Assembly: GCA_900095095.1 (NCBI GenBank) | Contig: FMBT01000298.1 | Location: 1 to 64,000, forward strand | DNA from: Fragilariopsis cylindrus CCMP1102 | Taxonomy: Eukaryota > Bacillariophyta > Bacillariophyceae > Bacillariales > Bacillariaceae | DNA length: 64,000 nt | Direction of reading: 5' to 3' | In this document: one piece after another, positions 44,806 through 56,144 of the stretch | Position numbering within the stretch: position 1 is the stretch's first letter | Layout of the letters: each line of letters begins with the position of its first letter | Position numbers and translations under genes: made by a program | The notes under the pieces: generated by a model | Database searches by the model: none | What the model saw: the letters and a program-made list of their open reading frames with translations, nothing else | Told to the model about the DNA's origin: nothing

Positions 44806-46399
44806 TTATTGTTCAAGTAGAACCCAAGCAATCATAACAATTGGCATAATGGCCACTGACATCAAATTCGACACCATCGTCATCGCTGGTCCGGAGAACG
44901 ATGAACTACTCGCATTCGCTTCTTCCACATCCGGACCAGACATTGGATCCGATAGTGGTTCCTGCTCTTCTGCTGTCGGAGCCAATAGTGGTTCCTGTTC
45001 TTTCGCTCCGCTACTAGTATAAGGAGATGATGCAGGTTCTGGCGCTGCCGCGGGTTCTGGTGCTACCGCGGGTTCTGGCGCTGCCGCGGAACCCATATCT
45101 CCGCAAAAGTCGATGGGTTGGATCCGTGTGCACGAGTATTCTCCGGCTGCAAGGTCTCGCGGACCACCAGTACCATCAACAGGAATGCAATCGGTGGCTG
45201 GAGTGACTCGTTCCACACCTTGCAATTGACCTTCAACAATCGACAAAATCTCGGCCGCGTGCGCGTACGAAAGGATTCGTGCATTCGATGGCCAATAGGC
45301 GTATTGTTTCGCCAGCAATGCAGGGTGTGGCCAATCTTGGGCGAATTGTTCCGACAAAAAGTCTAACGAGACCCGATCATCGTACAACCAAAAATCCACA
45401 TGATATGGAACATTCCCCGACACCGATGTTGTATTTTCTGCTTGAAAAGTTCCTGCACCGGGAGTATAATCACCCGCACGGTTTTCCCAAAAATCTCCGC
45501 CGTGTTCGTTGTACAAAATAGGCATTCCAAGGTTTTGCATCATGAACAAGACCGGATCCCGATCGGGAGTTGCAAGAAATGCACCCGTCAAACCCTGCGG
45601 GTTGGACATGTATGGCATATAGGATGCCTTAGATCGGACGCCATTGTCCTGCGCGGTTTGAGCGGTGGCTTGAAATGATTTCGCGGCGTCACAAAGGGAT
45701 TGTTTATCGTTCCCCACGATCGCATCGTCTTCCACAACTCCCAGAGCGAGTGCCAATTCTTCCATCCTCTGAACCATTTCGATCATGTCTCGTGGCTGTG
45801 AGATAGGTTCTTCGTCGTAGTCTTCGCTGTAAGCATTTTCCAAGAATATAATGGGAATATCCTGTTCGTTGCGTTGCCAATGAATACGTCACTCATCAAT
45901 GATTTGTAAAAGGCACCGACAATTATCAAATCGGGCCACGCGTCGTTTTCATCTAAATACGTAACATCGATAATGTCGCAATAATAGTTGGAGGCCGAGC
46001 ATTCAGAAGACAAATCGCCCCCAATGCTGTCAAGGTACGCTCTCTCTTCGGTATCGGGATCGGCGGGAAATACATCTGGGTCGTAAGGAGTTTCGTTGTG
46101 TTTCATCATGTCCGCGTAGACGACATTTCCATCGTAATACTGCCCACCGTGATTGGATCCAGACGATGATCGTTCCCCGAAGGTTGCCACAATACGATCG
46201 GAATCCAACCCAAAATGCGACAAGGCAACAGCGTCCATGGCTCCGGTGACGATGGTAGCATCGGACGAAATCTGATGACTCGTTCCTGCGTCGTCAACAA
46301 AGGTTACAAAGGTAACATCATCGTCCCGCTTACGATTACTGTTGCCAAACTTAGCAACATCAATAGCGTCGTCGTCATCGTCATCGAAGGGAATCGCAT
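44806..46399 (-). pseudogene. FBP1-like protein, copy B, frame disrupted
   Basis: The homologous start Met is at 46399-46397. Compared with copy A the coding part has a 6-bp in-frame loss in the signal-peptide region, a 1-bp deletion near 46324 (GTCGCCGC to GTCCCGC) and another near 45866 (TTCTGTTG to TTCGTTG). Each shifts the frame, so the gene reads as three pieces: 46486-46304, 46238-45783 and 45843-44806. The C-terminal 345 residues match copy A exactly in translation. Either it is a recent pseudogene or the deletions are sequencing errors, which is possible given similar indels in single-copy genes here. Confidence 0.75.
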
Positions 46400-47274
46400 C
46401 GTGGTTAGATAAATTGGGATTGATCGGATATCAAATAGTGAGTCCTTCAGTTTTTGTGGCGAAACAAAGAAAAAGAAAGATCTCATTTTTTAATAAATCT
46501 TGACCAAGTTTAAATACGGTGACAGTACATTAATTTACGACCAATCATTAGTGTCACACTTAAGCGTATGGTAAGCACGCGTTAGATGCATCATGTACAC
46601 GTGCGAGGCATTCATTATTCATAGCTCTTCCTTTATTTATTTATCACTTTTTAGTCGCACACTCTTCTTGACACCATTATTCAACGTATGATACAATATT
46701 AATTAATGAAGAAATCTTTTTACGGAAAGAATTTCAAACTACAGTACAACATTATTATTATTTTATCATGCTGAATAATACGACTACAAAATGAGATGAT
46801 GTAATACAAGTCGATAATAAATATAAATATACACTCGTATTATGGCCTTACCATAGCATAATTTATGTCTCGAAAAGCGCATGCTCTACATCTACAACCT
46901 ACAACCTACAGTAGCAGGTAAGGACGACCGAAGGTATAGGAGGTAGGTGCTGCTAATAAGGAATGATGGGTTCCAGAAAAAGCTTGACCTTCGTCGCATT
47001 GTCGATTGAATTATGCTGTTCTTATTCTCTCTTCGAAGGAAATGTCACTAATGTAGATTTTTCTCTCTCTTTCTCTATGATGAGTCAAGCCAGCTTCAGT
47101 AACCTCATCGTTGTAAAAAGATCCAACAGTAAAACATAAGTGTATCTACCGTACGTAGATTGATCTGTCTGGCTTCTCCCATTTTAAGAATATACACATA
47201 CAACGAAGTCAGAATTTTTAGTCTCAGCCTTCAACTATCGACAAATTTTAAACAAAAGGAACGTCGATATAGAT
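46400..47274. other. promoter side of copy B and upstream region of LRR gene
   Basis: Up to 46988 this is the duplicated FBP1-like promoter. From there to 47274 it is unique AT-rich sequence preceding the LRR gene. No other gene is seen. Confidence 0.5.
46597..46604. promoter_or_regulatory. iron-response-like ACACGTGC box (copy B)
   Basis: The octamer is conserved in the duplicated promoter of copy B, about 200 bp upstream of its start, while surrounding sequence has begun to differ from copy A. Confidence 0.5.
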
Positions 47275-48463
47275 ATGACGCGCAGCTTAGAAGACGCTCA
47301 TCGAGATACAATGTATAGTGAGGACGAAGAACAACAGCACGAGCATGACCAACTACCAACTGTTGACGAAATTTTAGTGGAACGAGGACAAGGAAAAATT
47401 CTATCCTCGTCGACGACAACAACCGCGTCATCTGCGACGCCGAATAAAAATATATGGGGGGAAATGTGTACGTGTAGGGGTATCATCTGTATTTTCCTTG
47501 TCCTTGTGGTCGTTGCAGCAATTGTCATTGTGTCTATTGTTGCTTTTCCTACAGCTTCTGTTACCCTAAATACTGCTACCAACAATACTACCGTTTATAC
47601 CGAAGAAGAAAACGAAAACGAAAACCTTGGTCCAGCCAAAGAAAACGAAAACCTTGATCCTGCCACTCTTGCTACCATCTCTACTCCCTCTATTCCCGGC
47701 GTCGCACTTCATTACAACATTACTCAGAATGACCTAATCGAACAAGGCCTAGCCCTTTTCGGTGGAACCGAGTTTGACGACAAGAAATCACATCAGTCTC
47801 GTGCACTCGAGGTATTGATCGAAAACGGGGTGCCTATCCATGACAACAATTTTAACGATAACGACCAGCGGTTCGGAATAAGCGATCGTCAGAAATTGGC
47901 ACAGAGGTACGCGTTGTTGTGCCTGTATTTCTCCACTAACAGTGTCCGCACCAGCGTCAGTGACGAAGCATTCGGATACGGCACGACCCCGAAATGGCAT
48001 AACAAGGATGTTCCTTCGCCATGGAAATTCAATTGGAAAGCCGATGAATGCGATTGGGCCGGTGTGGTTTGCGAAAACGTTAGTAGCAATAGTAATAACA
48101 ATAACAATATCGACAATAAACTCATTACCCGTATCGAACTCGTCAATCATCTCTTGACGGGATATCTACCCATGGAATTGAAACTGTTGAACGCTGGTCC
48201 CATCGAAGTTCTTGATTTTTCAGGCAATCGTGGTCTCGGAGAAGGTGGATTCCCATCAGTGTTTTCGGAGTTCGATTCATTGGGTAAGTTGTCTTATCTT
48301 TGTCTATTCTCGATCATTGTTTCCTTCCCTTTTAAAAATGCAATATGGTGTAGTACTTGCTATAATATTCATGATAGGAAACGATCACAAATTAGTCGCA
48401 TGCCATTGCATTCATCTACTCCACCTAACCCAACTCAACTGTTTTTTATCTAACGTTATTTAC

Positions 48464-48498
<35 letters not shown>

Positions 48499-48643
48499 CA
48501 TAATAGAATCGATCGGATTACAAGGCACTGGTTTCGTTGGATTGGTTCCGAAAGACTTGTGCGACCGGCACAGTATCAAGTATATCTATGTTGACTGTGA
48601 CAATGTATCGTGCGAATGCTGTGACTACTGCACTTCAGAGTGA
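47275..48643 (+). CDS. diatom-type leucine-rich-repeat transmembrane protein
   Basis: Two exons, 47275-48283 and 48507-48643, with a phase-1 GTAAGT intron, give 381 residues. A cytosolic-looking N-terminus (~65 residues) is followed by one hydrophobic segment (ICIFLVLVVVAAIVIVSIVAF) and an acidic E/N-repeat stalk. The LRR N-terminal cap FNWKADECDWAGVVCEN is plain, then LRR-like stretches (RIELVNHLLTGYLPMELKLLNAGPIEVLDFSGN). The end, KYIYVDCDNVSCECCDYC, is the Cys-rich terminus I know from diatom LRR proteins. Only about three to four repeats are present, fewer than in plant receptors, and no kinase domain is attached. Ligand and role are unknown. Confidence 0.88.
48466..48500. repeat. TA dinucleotide run in intron
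   Basis: A long TA run lies just before the acceptor of the LRR gene intron. Confidence 0.85.
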
Positions 48644-48654
48644 GACGGTAACTT

Positions 48655-49060
48655 TTTCAATAGCTTAAACTACTTCTACTACTCATTATCAATCAATCCA
48701 ATCAATCAATCCACGCACACTACTGGGTTCATTTCAAAAAAATCGATCAATGATTCAAGTACGTACTGAACTAAGTAAAAACTCATACATAGCTCGAACG
48801 ACTTCTACTTCTCTTCATCAACTAATAAGTCGATTCATTACATGAACAATTGCGTTCCTTTATTAGAAACAGATCTATGATTCATACATGTAGTCTACTG
48901 TACAATGCGAAAGTTTATGAATATTTATGAATAGTTTGAACAACTTCTACTTTTCGTCATCAATCAATTAGTCCATCACTGTACACTCCTTTATTCATCT
49001 TTTATCTTCGATCGATGGCTCATATAAGTGCTGTACAAATCGAAAATTCATATAGATTTC
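48655..49060. repeat. three diverged ~130-bp tandem repeats
   Basis: Blocks starting near 48660, 48789 and 48930 each begin with an ATAGCT/ATAGTTTGAAC-like string followed by AACTTCTACTT and CATCAA. Each continues with a similar ATTCAT/GATCNATG pattern. Spacing is about 129 and 141 bp. Divergence is high. Confidence 0.6.
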
Positions 49061-49965
49061 CCCTCTGAACAACGTTTGCGTAGCGTGTACCGTAGGGTTC
49101 TTATTTTCCTGATAGAAGTATCGATAATACTAGGTTTACATGTCTTATTTTGACACTCCACAATACAATACCGTGACATGTACCCATCGCAGCTAGAACC
49201 AACCAATTTTCCCACTGTACTCCACACCAATCCTGTCATTGTTTCTTGTTATTATAAACACTTTAGTGGTCATTATTATTGAGACATAGCAACGAGAGTT
49301 GTATTGAATACCTAGAAACAATCGAATACTACATCCATATACGAACCACCAAAGCATGTACTTCAATGGAAATAACTGCCTCCATCGACATCATCTACGG
49401 CAACCCTACAAGCAGAAGACGCAAATCATCCCATACCTTCACAAACTGTCCACCTAATCATTGTCTCAATATTTCTTCTAATATAGTGATTTCCTTAGAA
49501 CAAATTATGGCATACAGATGAGGACAATTCTCAAGACTCCAAGTCCGGTACAAATTGAGGTGTCAGTCTCAAACTTCTTCAATCTGTTACTCAATCATTT
49601 TGATTTGGCAGCCAAGACTACTTATCCAAATAATAATATACAACACCCCAAAAATAACCTCATCAATGGGAACATGAAACATCGAACAGGAGATTATACT
49701 TATTCACATCCTGCTCTATTTACAGTCCAGTCAAAATCAACAGAACACAAAACAAAACAGATATGATCAATATAAATACATCTTTATCAATCAAAGATAA
49801 ACAAACAAAAACTGCTTGAACACAAGTTATATACTTTACATTCAACGGTTCTATCAGGGCAATATGTTCTACCAAAGTTGTTAGATCTCTCACTTACCGG
49901 AGGCAGTTTAAAGACATAATAGTCTGATATACATATCTACATAGAAATTAGCTAGATTGACAAAT

Positions 49966-50003
<38 letters not shown>

Positions 50004-50032
50004 CACATAGTAAATCAATGAGTTAAATTAAA
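49061..50032. other. non-coding region with TA runs
   Basis: No convincing gene. TA-rich runs at about 49966-50003. Short open frames at 49279-49766 have no domain or codon pattern that I trust. Confidence 0.45.
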
Positions 50033-50560
50033 TTAAATAGTGATTTCTTCCCTGATAATTTTGACAGTTGAGGTGTTAATTCCTTTTAATCCTACCACAT
50101 TGAATTTCAGTTTTAGAGTGCGCATTGCCTCAACATCAGTATGGTTGGACAGAAACCCAGACATGAGTGTAGTATTCTCATGTATACCTTTCTTCTTGAA
50201 CTTGTATCGCACTACATCAGAGTAATCGATGATTGATTCTGGAATCTTATGTCCATATGTATGGCTGATAAGACTAGGACGTCCATGCACATAAAGAAGT
50301 ATGCCCACCTTAGTAGAGCTCTTGTGCATTACCCTGTATGCGGTGTGATATATCATCAGTTCGGATTCTCTGAATGTACCTAAATTGTTGCAGTTTGTGA
50401 TCAAACCCTCTGGTTGTGTGCTTCAGCATTGTTACTTGCTTCAGCTACAAACACATGCAACACCCTTGTCGTCTTCATGATCAACAGCATGTGCGCAACA
50501 CACCAGATCAGGTTTATTATCTTCATATACATCATCTACATTGTTTACACAATGTGTAAA
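50033..50560 (-). pseudogene. degenerate coding remnant of unknown family
   Basis: A minus-strand frame (50404-50033, 123 codons) encodes NLGTFRESELMIYHTAYRV, GILLYVHGRPSLISHTYGHK and KKGIHENTTLMSGFLSNHTD. Just upstream a shifted register encodes DNKPDLVCCAHAVDHEDDKG, then a third HVFVAEASNNAEAHNQR. The successive registers suggest a decayed gene. The setting, next to repeat fragments shared with the FBP1 3' flank, suggests a transposon remnant. I cannot name the family. Confidence 0.35.
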
Positions 50561-50590
50561 TAACATATCATCTCCTATCAACTATCAGCC
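50542..50590 (+). repeat. diverged third copy of the FBP1 3'-flank repeat
   Basis: This 49-bp stretch (TGTTTACACAATGTGTA...) matches 35604-35652 and its copy at 44678-44726 with about five mismatches. Its first part contains the inverted repeat TACACA/TGTGTA. A second weak match (AAGAAAAGGAATGCTA, near 50722) corresponds to about 35276. Confidence 0.7.
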
Positions 50591-51999
50591 ACACATTAAT
50601 AACCTTCATATCTTTTATTGTTGTGAGGCGGCGTGCACAGCTACCACAAAAACCTCACACGGGACCCAAAATATTTGGATCACCAACAGATGGATGACTG
50701 TGTTATTGTTTTTGTGTTGAAGATGAAGAAAAGGAATGCTATAAACATCAACTAACTAAATCTTCATTGAAATGAGTACAGATATTTCAGTACAAGATGT
50801 TGCACAAACAAATCATTATTAAGATGGTTGGTGGGTATTACCTTATCTTCATAGATCCCATCCTTGTTGTATGATGTAGTATCATTTTTTGTTCAAGGGT
50901 TTGTACAATTTAGCCGCTAATAATCTTCTTTCCTTGCATTACTGGTGCAGTGAATAACATATAGGTGGTATTGGTTATAATGATTTGTTGCTCCAATAAC
51001 GATATGTGGAAAAATGGATCTGCATCAACCATATAAATTCTTATGGTCTTGGCAGGATTTGAGGGCTTGTTTCATCCCCATATATATGCAGGGCAGCTGT
51101 TAATAATGTTGTAAAATCAAATCATTGGCCATGCATTGAAGCAATGAAGAAGAATGATGAGGGACGGGACATACACCTCCGAAATTCCACATATATGTTT
51201 GTCACTGATAGATGGCAATGTACTACAGGGATAAGTACTAGTGGTACACACTCCAAATTCTTCAGGGGAATTGTTTTGAGACGATTACGTGCTAACTTTG
51301 CACGCGTTCTCCTTTCGAAATTTTATATGTCTATGGCGATGTGCTTTTGTTTGCATACAAAGCAAGAACCTCATAATTATTTATTGATTTATTTGTTACG
51401 TAGACCTAATATGTACACAATCGCCATTTACATAACGAAAAAAGTGCAAAGAATTAAGGGCATATTGCATGTCTTGTTGAATTAGCGCACAACATACGCC
51501 TGGGCGTCTTATGACCGGACACCCTTCGGTAAGTTTTTAGGTCAATCAAAGTGCGATACTATAAGTTTTTAGGTCAATCAAATTGCGATATGAAGCTCAC
51601 GGACAAGAAGGACACGAATGGAAGAGGATCAAAACAGCACAGATCAACGACAACAACCTTCTATTACGGTAAATCAAAACAAGAGTAGGGACTACTAATA
51701 CGGAGTTCAACTTGCGATTCTATCCATCGAATTAACAAGTTAGTAATTAAACATACAAGACACGACTAATATGCGGAACGACGATTAAGAACCACATTTA
51801 CTATACATACGCTACTATATCTTCCCCCTTCCAGCATCCTTTGTCATTTGACTGACTTTCCTTTCATCATACTTTTTTACATCGAAGAAAAGATTTGGGC
51901 AGAGAAGAGAATCTTAACGCCGCGTAACGTAGTTTGGATATAGTATCTATATTAATTTAAAATAAATAAATAATAGGACTGGTATTTGTTTATTTTTCA
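50591..51999. other. non-coding region upstream of cyclase gene
   Basis: No convincing gene. A direct repeat, TAAGTTTTTAGGTCAATCAAA, occurs twice at about 51531 and 51563. The plus-strand frame 51144-51485 lacks conserved features. The right end should hold the promoter of the cyclase gene. Confidence 0.45.
51531..51592 (+). repeat. two 32-bp direct repeats
   Basis: Two adjacent units share TAAGTTTTTAGGTCAATCAA followed by TGCGATA, differing at one or two bases. Confidence 0.85.
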
Positions 52000-54844
52000 T
52001 TGGTAACAGTATCATTGATGACCATTATGACTCTCGATATCCCGCCAATAGTAATGGAAACTGATTCAGGCGATGACATATCGAAAACTACAAAACGAAG
52101 ACCAAATTGTACTACTACTACTACTACTACTACTACCAACGATGCCGTTGTTTCTAGGAGTACCGATCGTCGAAAGATCGGTGGCGTGCGGAGAGCCACT
52201 AGTGGTGGACCATCACTCTCAAGTGTAAGGCGTGAAGCAGAAAAATTTAATTCGTCCCTATCAGGTTTTAGTAAATCTAGTCTACCACCTAGCACGCCCA
52301 AGAGAAGAAGTAGTGGTGATCATCGACAACGAATAAGTAGTGCTGATATACAACGAGTAAGAACAGGAGGAAGCTCGACGGCGGATTCTGATGATGGGAC
52401 TGTAACTAGTAGCAATAGTTTCGAACAACAACAGCAACAACAGAATAACAAGGAACATAGAATTAGAAGAAATAGAACATCTGATGCATCCCAAATATCG
52501 CGCCTATCGTGTAGTGATGGAGATATCGCACTCACAGTCTCACCAACACTATCGGCGAATTCTTCTACTCTACTGCGAGCAACCTCGGTACCAGCAACAA
52601 AAGTAAAAGTAAAAGACGATCCTCTTTGTCGTCTTCGTCACAACTTGGAGATTCCACAACAACAACGACTGCTACTGCTACTGTTACTGATGATTCTTCC
52701 CTCAAAGCAGTAGTGATAAGAGAATAGATAGCAGCGGTGATAGAAAAAGCCCGGCTTCGCGGAGAAGCAATGCTAGTAATGGAAAAGGATATAGTGAAAA
52801 GGGAAAACAAAATGCACGTAGCCGTAGAATGGCGCGCGCTGCATCGTCGGATGATGCAGTAGGCGATGAAGCTATAGCTACAGCAACACTATCACCATCA
52901 GCATCACCATCAGCATCAGCAACACGAACACCTAAATCAGGAAGTAGAGCTCAAAGGCAACGAGTTTCTGTACCAGGAAACGAAATTGTACAATTGTTGA
53001 GTACCGATTGCGAATTACCATTAGTTACTGGTGAAGATGACACCAAGAGTGAAAAGGGAAACCAAAATGCACGTAGCCGTAGAATGGCGCACGCTGCATC
53101 GTCGGATAATGCAGTAGTCGATGAAGCAACAGTAACAGCATCAGCACCAGTAATACCTAAACCAGGAAGTAACGTTCAAAGTCAACGAGTTTCTGTATCA
53201 GAAAACGAAATTATGCAGTTGTTGAGTCCGCCCTCCAAAAACGTTCGTAGTGGTAGGTTACGAGTGAGACGACCAAGCTCTCCCAACGACGATGGCGATG
53301 GCGACGACCAAAAAAATCTCAAACGTTCGAAAAGTTTGGTAAGTAGGAAAGACCGCGGTACTAGTAGGCCGAAAGAAAAACCTGGAGATTCTGTACCCTC
53401 GATCAAAAAACAAGAGGCAGAGTCTGATACTCCTAATCCTCAGAGTGGAAGAACTGAATCAAAATTGAAAGAATATGGTGCACGTCGGTCGAACAGCTCA
53501 GGTGCTCTCAGTAAAAGAACAAGACAATTGCGACGCTCTAGTAATGATAATGATGAAAAGAGAAAAAATCATCGGAAACCACCGAGAAGATCTAGATCGG
53601 ACGATCTTGCCTTGGGTAATGGTACGGACGATGGCTTAGGCAGTTTCCTGAAGCATAGTGATACAGTCAGTCGTCGGAAAACAGGAGGCTCGGGATCCAG
53701 GAGTGTAGCTAGTACTCCGATAAGGCAACATAAGAGTAGACGTCATCATAGCAAAGTCAAACCAATTTATTCTGACGATATATTAGAAGAAGGAGATGGT
53801 GAGGATCAAAGTGATAGTGAGGTAAATCATAATAGAAGTTTAGACTTAGACTTGGCTACAGCCCGCGGAAACTTTGGTGCACAACAGCATCTAAACGAGA
53901 AACTTCAGTTACATCTGACCAAAACGGACGAATTACTCTATTCAGTCTTCCCGAAACATGTTGCGGATGCGTTACGAAATGGTCAAAAGGTAGCACCCGA
54001 AAATCATGATATAGTGACTATTTTCTTTTGCGACATAGGTAAATATTATGATTTCAAACAAAAGCAAAAAAATGCGACAGAATACTTCTATTCTAAAATT
54101 AATGCGTTGTTCACTTTCGTCGTCTCACACTAAGTTGTTTCCTACACGTTGTCATTGAAGTTGGTTTTACCGACATATCCTCAAAACTTGACCCGATGAA
54201 GATTTCTGAGATGCTAGATCGTCTATACAATAGTTTTGATGCACTTTCCGACTATCACGATGTCTTCAAGGTAGAAACGTAAGTTTTAGTATTTTATTTA
54301 GTGGATTGTTAGTAAATGAACGAAAAGGTCCTCCTAACAATTTTTATCTCTGAATTTGACTCATTATCTTTTCAGTATTGGAGATGCGTACATGGCAGTG
54401 ACAAATTTAACGAAAAAACAACCTGATCACTGTAAAAGAATTACCGAATTTGCCATTGATGCAATCCAGGTTGCAAATCAAACATTAGTTGACGAGACAA
54501 ATCCGAGTATGGGATTTGTGAACATACGTGTTGGTTTCCATTCGGGATCCTGTGTGAGCAACGTCGTTGGTACCCGTAACCCACGCTACTGTCTATTTGG
54601 AGACACAGTCAATACAGCCAGTCGGATGGAGAGTCACTCACAACAGAATCGTATCCATTGTAGTGAAATTTCCGCGTCTTTATTGAGAAAGCAATGTCCA
54701 AAGATTTGTATATTTCCCCGAGAACCGATTGAAGTTAAGGGGAAGGGAAAAATGAAAACATTTTGGATTCATACTGAAGGATCAATTCTATCGAAAGATG
54801 GCAAGAGCGGAAAGATTCGTAAACTTATGAAGTTTTTGAAGTAG
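52000..54844 (+). CDS. class III nucleotide cyclase, guanylate-cyclase-type residues
   Basis: The long N-terminal part (52000-53850) is Ser/Arg-rich and disordered-looking; registers change near 52620 and 52730, so its exact form is uncertain. The catalytic domain is split over exons ending at 54038, 54161-54278 and 54376-54844. The splices restore VTIFFCDIVGFTDIS and FKVETIGDAYMAV, each with a metal-binding Asp. PRYCLFGDTVNTASRMES holds the transition-state Asn and Arg. The base-selecting positions are Glu (VETIGDAY) and Cys (YCLFGD), the guanylate-cyclase pair. The dimerisation helix LLYSVFPKHVADALRNG precedes the domain. No membrane segment is seen in the readable part, so it may be soluble or have lost a partner region. 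Confidence 0.88.
52795..53235 (+). repeat. 255-bp in-frame internal duplication in cyclase N-terminus
   Basis: The coding segment for EKGKQNARSRRMARAASSDD recurs 255 bp later as EKGNQNARSRRMAHAASSDN. Both are followed by a diverged match ending QRVSV.ENEI.QLLS. The period is 85 codons, keeping the frame. Confidence 0.88.
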
Positions 54845-55132
54845 AATAATGTAGAAAATTTTCCTCTCAATTTGTTATTTAATAAAAAATAATCCATTGG
54901 ATCTTTTTTCATTATCTCTATAATAATTTATTCATACTGAAACTAAAAAAGAGAATATAAATATTTCTTGTTAATTTTTCGTTATTACAATAGCTTCTAT
55001 TATTATTATTATTATTATTATTAGCATTAGCATTATTACTGTTGTCATCTAGTCTTGATCATTCTATTATCGTTACAAGTACTTTGAAATACTACGAACA
55101 TCGGAGGAAGTACTATCGTTCTCGTTGATCAT
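54845..55132. other. spacer with ATT trinucleotide run
   Basis: Convergent spacer between the cyclase gene and the LHC gene 3' end, with (ATT)n at about 54998-55021 followed by (AGCATT)n. No gene. Confidence 0.5.
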
Positions 55133-56143
55133 TTACATGCTATTTGCAGCACCAGATTCCATCAATTGTGCAACAACATCACCAAAAGGTTTGAAGAAAA
55201 TTGGTGTTTGATTAATGACAGCATCGTTGAGGAAGAATTCTTGAATTGCGAAGCCTGTGATTCCAAGCATAGCCAGACGACCGTTAAAGATCTCTGCCTC
55301 TTGCTTGTCGAACTTTTGTTGATAATCATTTCCACCTAATCCCAATGGATCAAAATTGAAATCACCTGGTTCTCGTCGATCACCGTTCTCGTTCATACTG
55401 GGAACAGATTCTAATGCGGCCGCAGCACCGATTGCAGCTATCCAAAATAGAGGATTTGTTTGACCAAGACCACCATTTAAGACAGATGGGACCTTATCAG
55501 AGAAGCCCAACAAAGAATCAAGATCCAATTGTGAAGCAAATGTGTTGTGGGTAAGTTCGCTTAATACCCAACCAACGGAGGCTAACATAGCAAGGCGTCC
55601 ATGTTTGATTTCAGCTTCTCTGTACCATAGTAATTTCGAATCATCTGATGAAAAATTGAACGGATCAAATCCGCGGTCTCCAGGTAAACTTCCATCGAGC
55701 GCAGCTGGACGTTTAAGAAAAGGTAGAGATGCAGACATGACAACATCATTTGTTAACTCCGATCTGTCTTGGTAAATTGATAGCGGATCGAAAACAGTTT
55801 TGTCCTGTGCCTGTGGTCCTGATAAAAGAGGTTCGATCATACCAGATTGTCGCTCCTGTGTATCTTGAGAATATAAACCTAGTGGGTCGATTAAGGTCTG
55901 GTCTTGTGACTGCGAAGATGACTCAAGTGGTTGGATCAAGCCTAGTTGTCTCTCTGTCGAATCTTGAGGATATAGACCAAGTGGGTCAGAAATTTGTTGT
56001 TGCTTTTGCTTGACGTCTTCGGATACAGATGATGCTTGAATCTTCGTTGTCATCGTATTACTGTTACTGTTGCCTCCTTTGAGAGTAAAGGCAAACGCCG
56101 TAGGCGCGAAGGAAGTTGCGATGATGATTGATGTAGATCTCAT
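55133..56143 (-). CDS. fucoxanthin-chlorophyll a/c light-harvesting family protein
   Basis: An LHC-superfamily thylakoid antenna protein, 336 residues, single exon. The pre-sequence is MRSTSIIIATSFAPTAFAF, with an ASAFAP-like TAFAF cleavage site. The mature domain has PGDRGFDPFNFS, helix 1 with EIKHGRLAMLASVGWVLSEL, a middle hydrophobic helix (FWIAAIGAAAALE), PGDFNFDPLGLGG and helix 3 with EAEIFNGRLAMLGITGFAIQEFF. The paired E..HGR/E..NGR chlorophyll motifs are complete. Odd feature: residues about 50-130 hold three repeats of a DPLGLYxQDxxERQ.GxIxPL type unit before the LHC core. Subfamily is not assigned. The 5' flank holds two sets of repeats. Confidence 0.93.
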   Translation of the reverse strand: MRSTSIIIATSFAPTAFAFTLKGGNSNSNTMTTKIQASSVSEDVKQKQQQISDPLGLYPQDSTERQLGLIQPLESSSQSQDQTLIDPLGLYSQDTQERQSGMIEPLLSGPQAQDKTVFDPLSIYQDRSELTNDVVMSASLPFLKRPAALDGSLPGDRGFDPFNFSSDDSKLLWYREAEIKHGRLAMLASVGWVLSELTHNTFASQLDLDSLLGFSDKVPSVLNGGLGQTNPLFWIAAIGAAAALESVPSMNENGDRREPGDFNFDPLGLGGNDYQQKFDKQEAEIFNGRLAMLGITGFAIQEFFLNDAVINQTPIFFKPFGDVVAQLMESGAANSM

Positions 56144-56144
56144 A

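Larger units (their letters stand above)
44094..46988. repeat. copy B of the ~2.9-kb direct duplication
   Basis: It corresponds to 35020-37903, offset by about 9074 bp at its left. Its left edge abuts the retroelement (shared TTTTT) and its right edge ends at AAAGCTTGAC, the same point where copy A meets the element. Unique host sequence (CTTCGTCGCATTG) follows. There is no 5S gene beside this copy. Confidence 0.95.

Noticed and set aside
51144-51485. 113-codon plus-strand open frame
   Set aside because: No recognised motif and a translation typical of non-coding AT-rich sequence.
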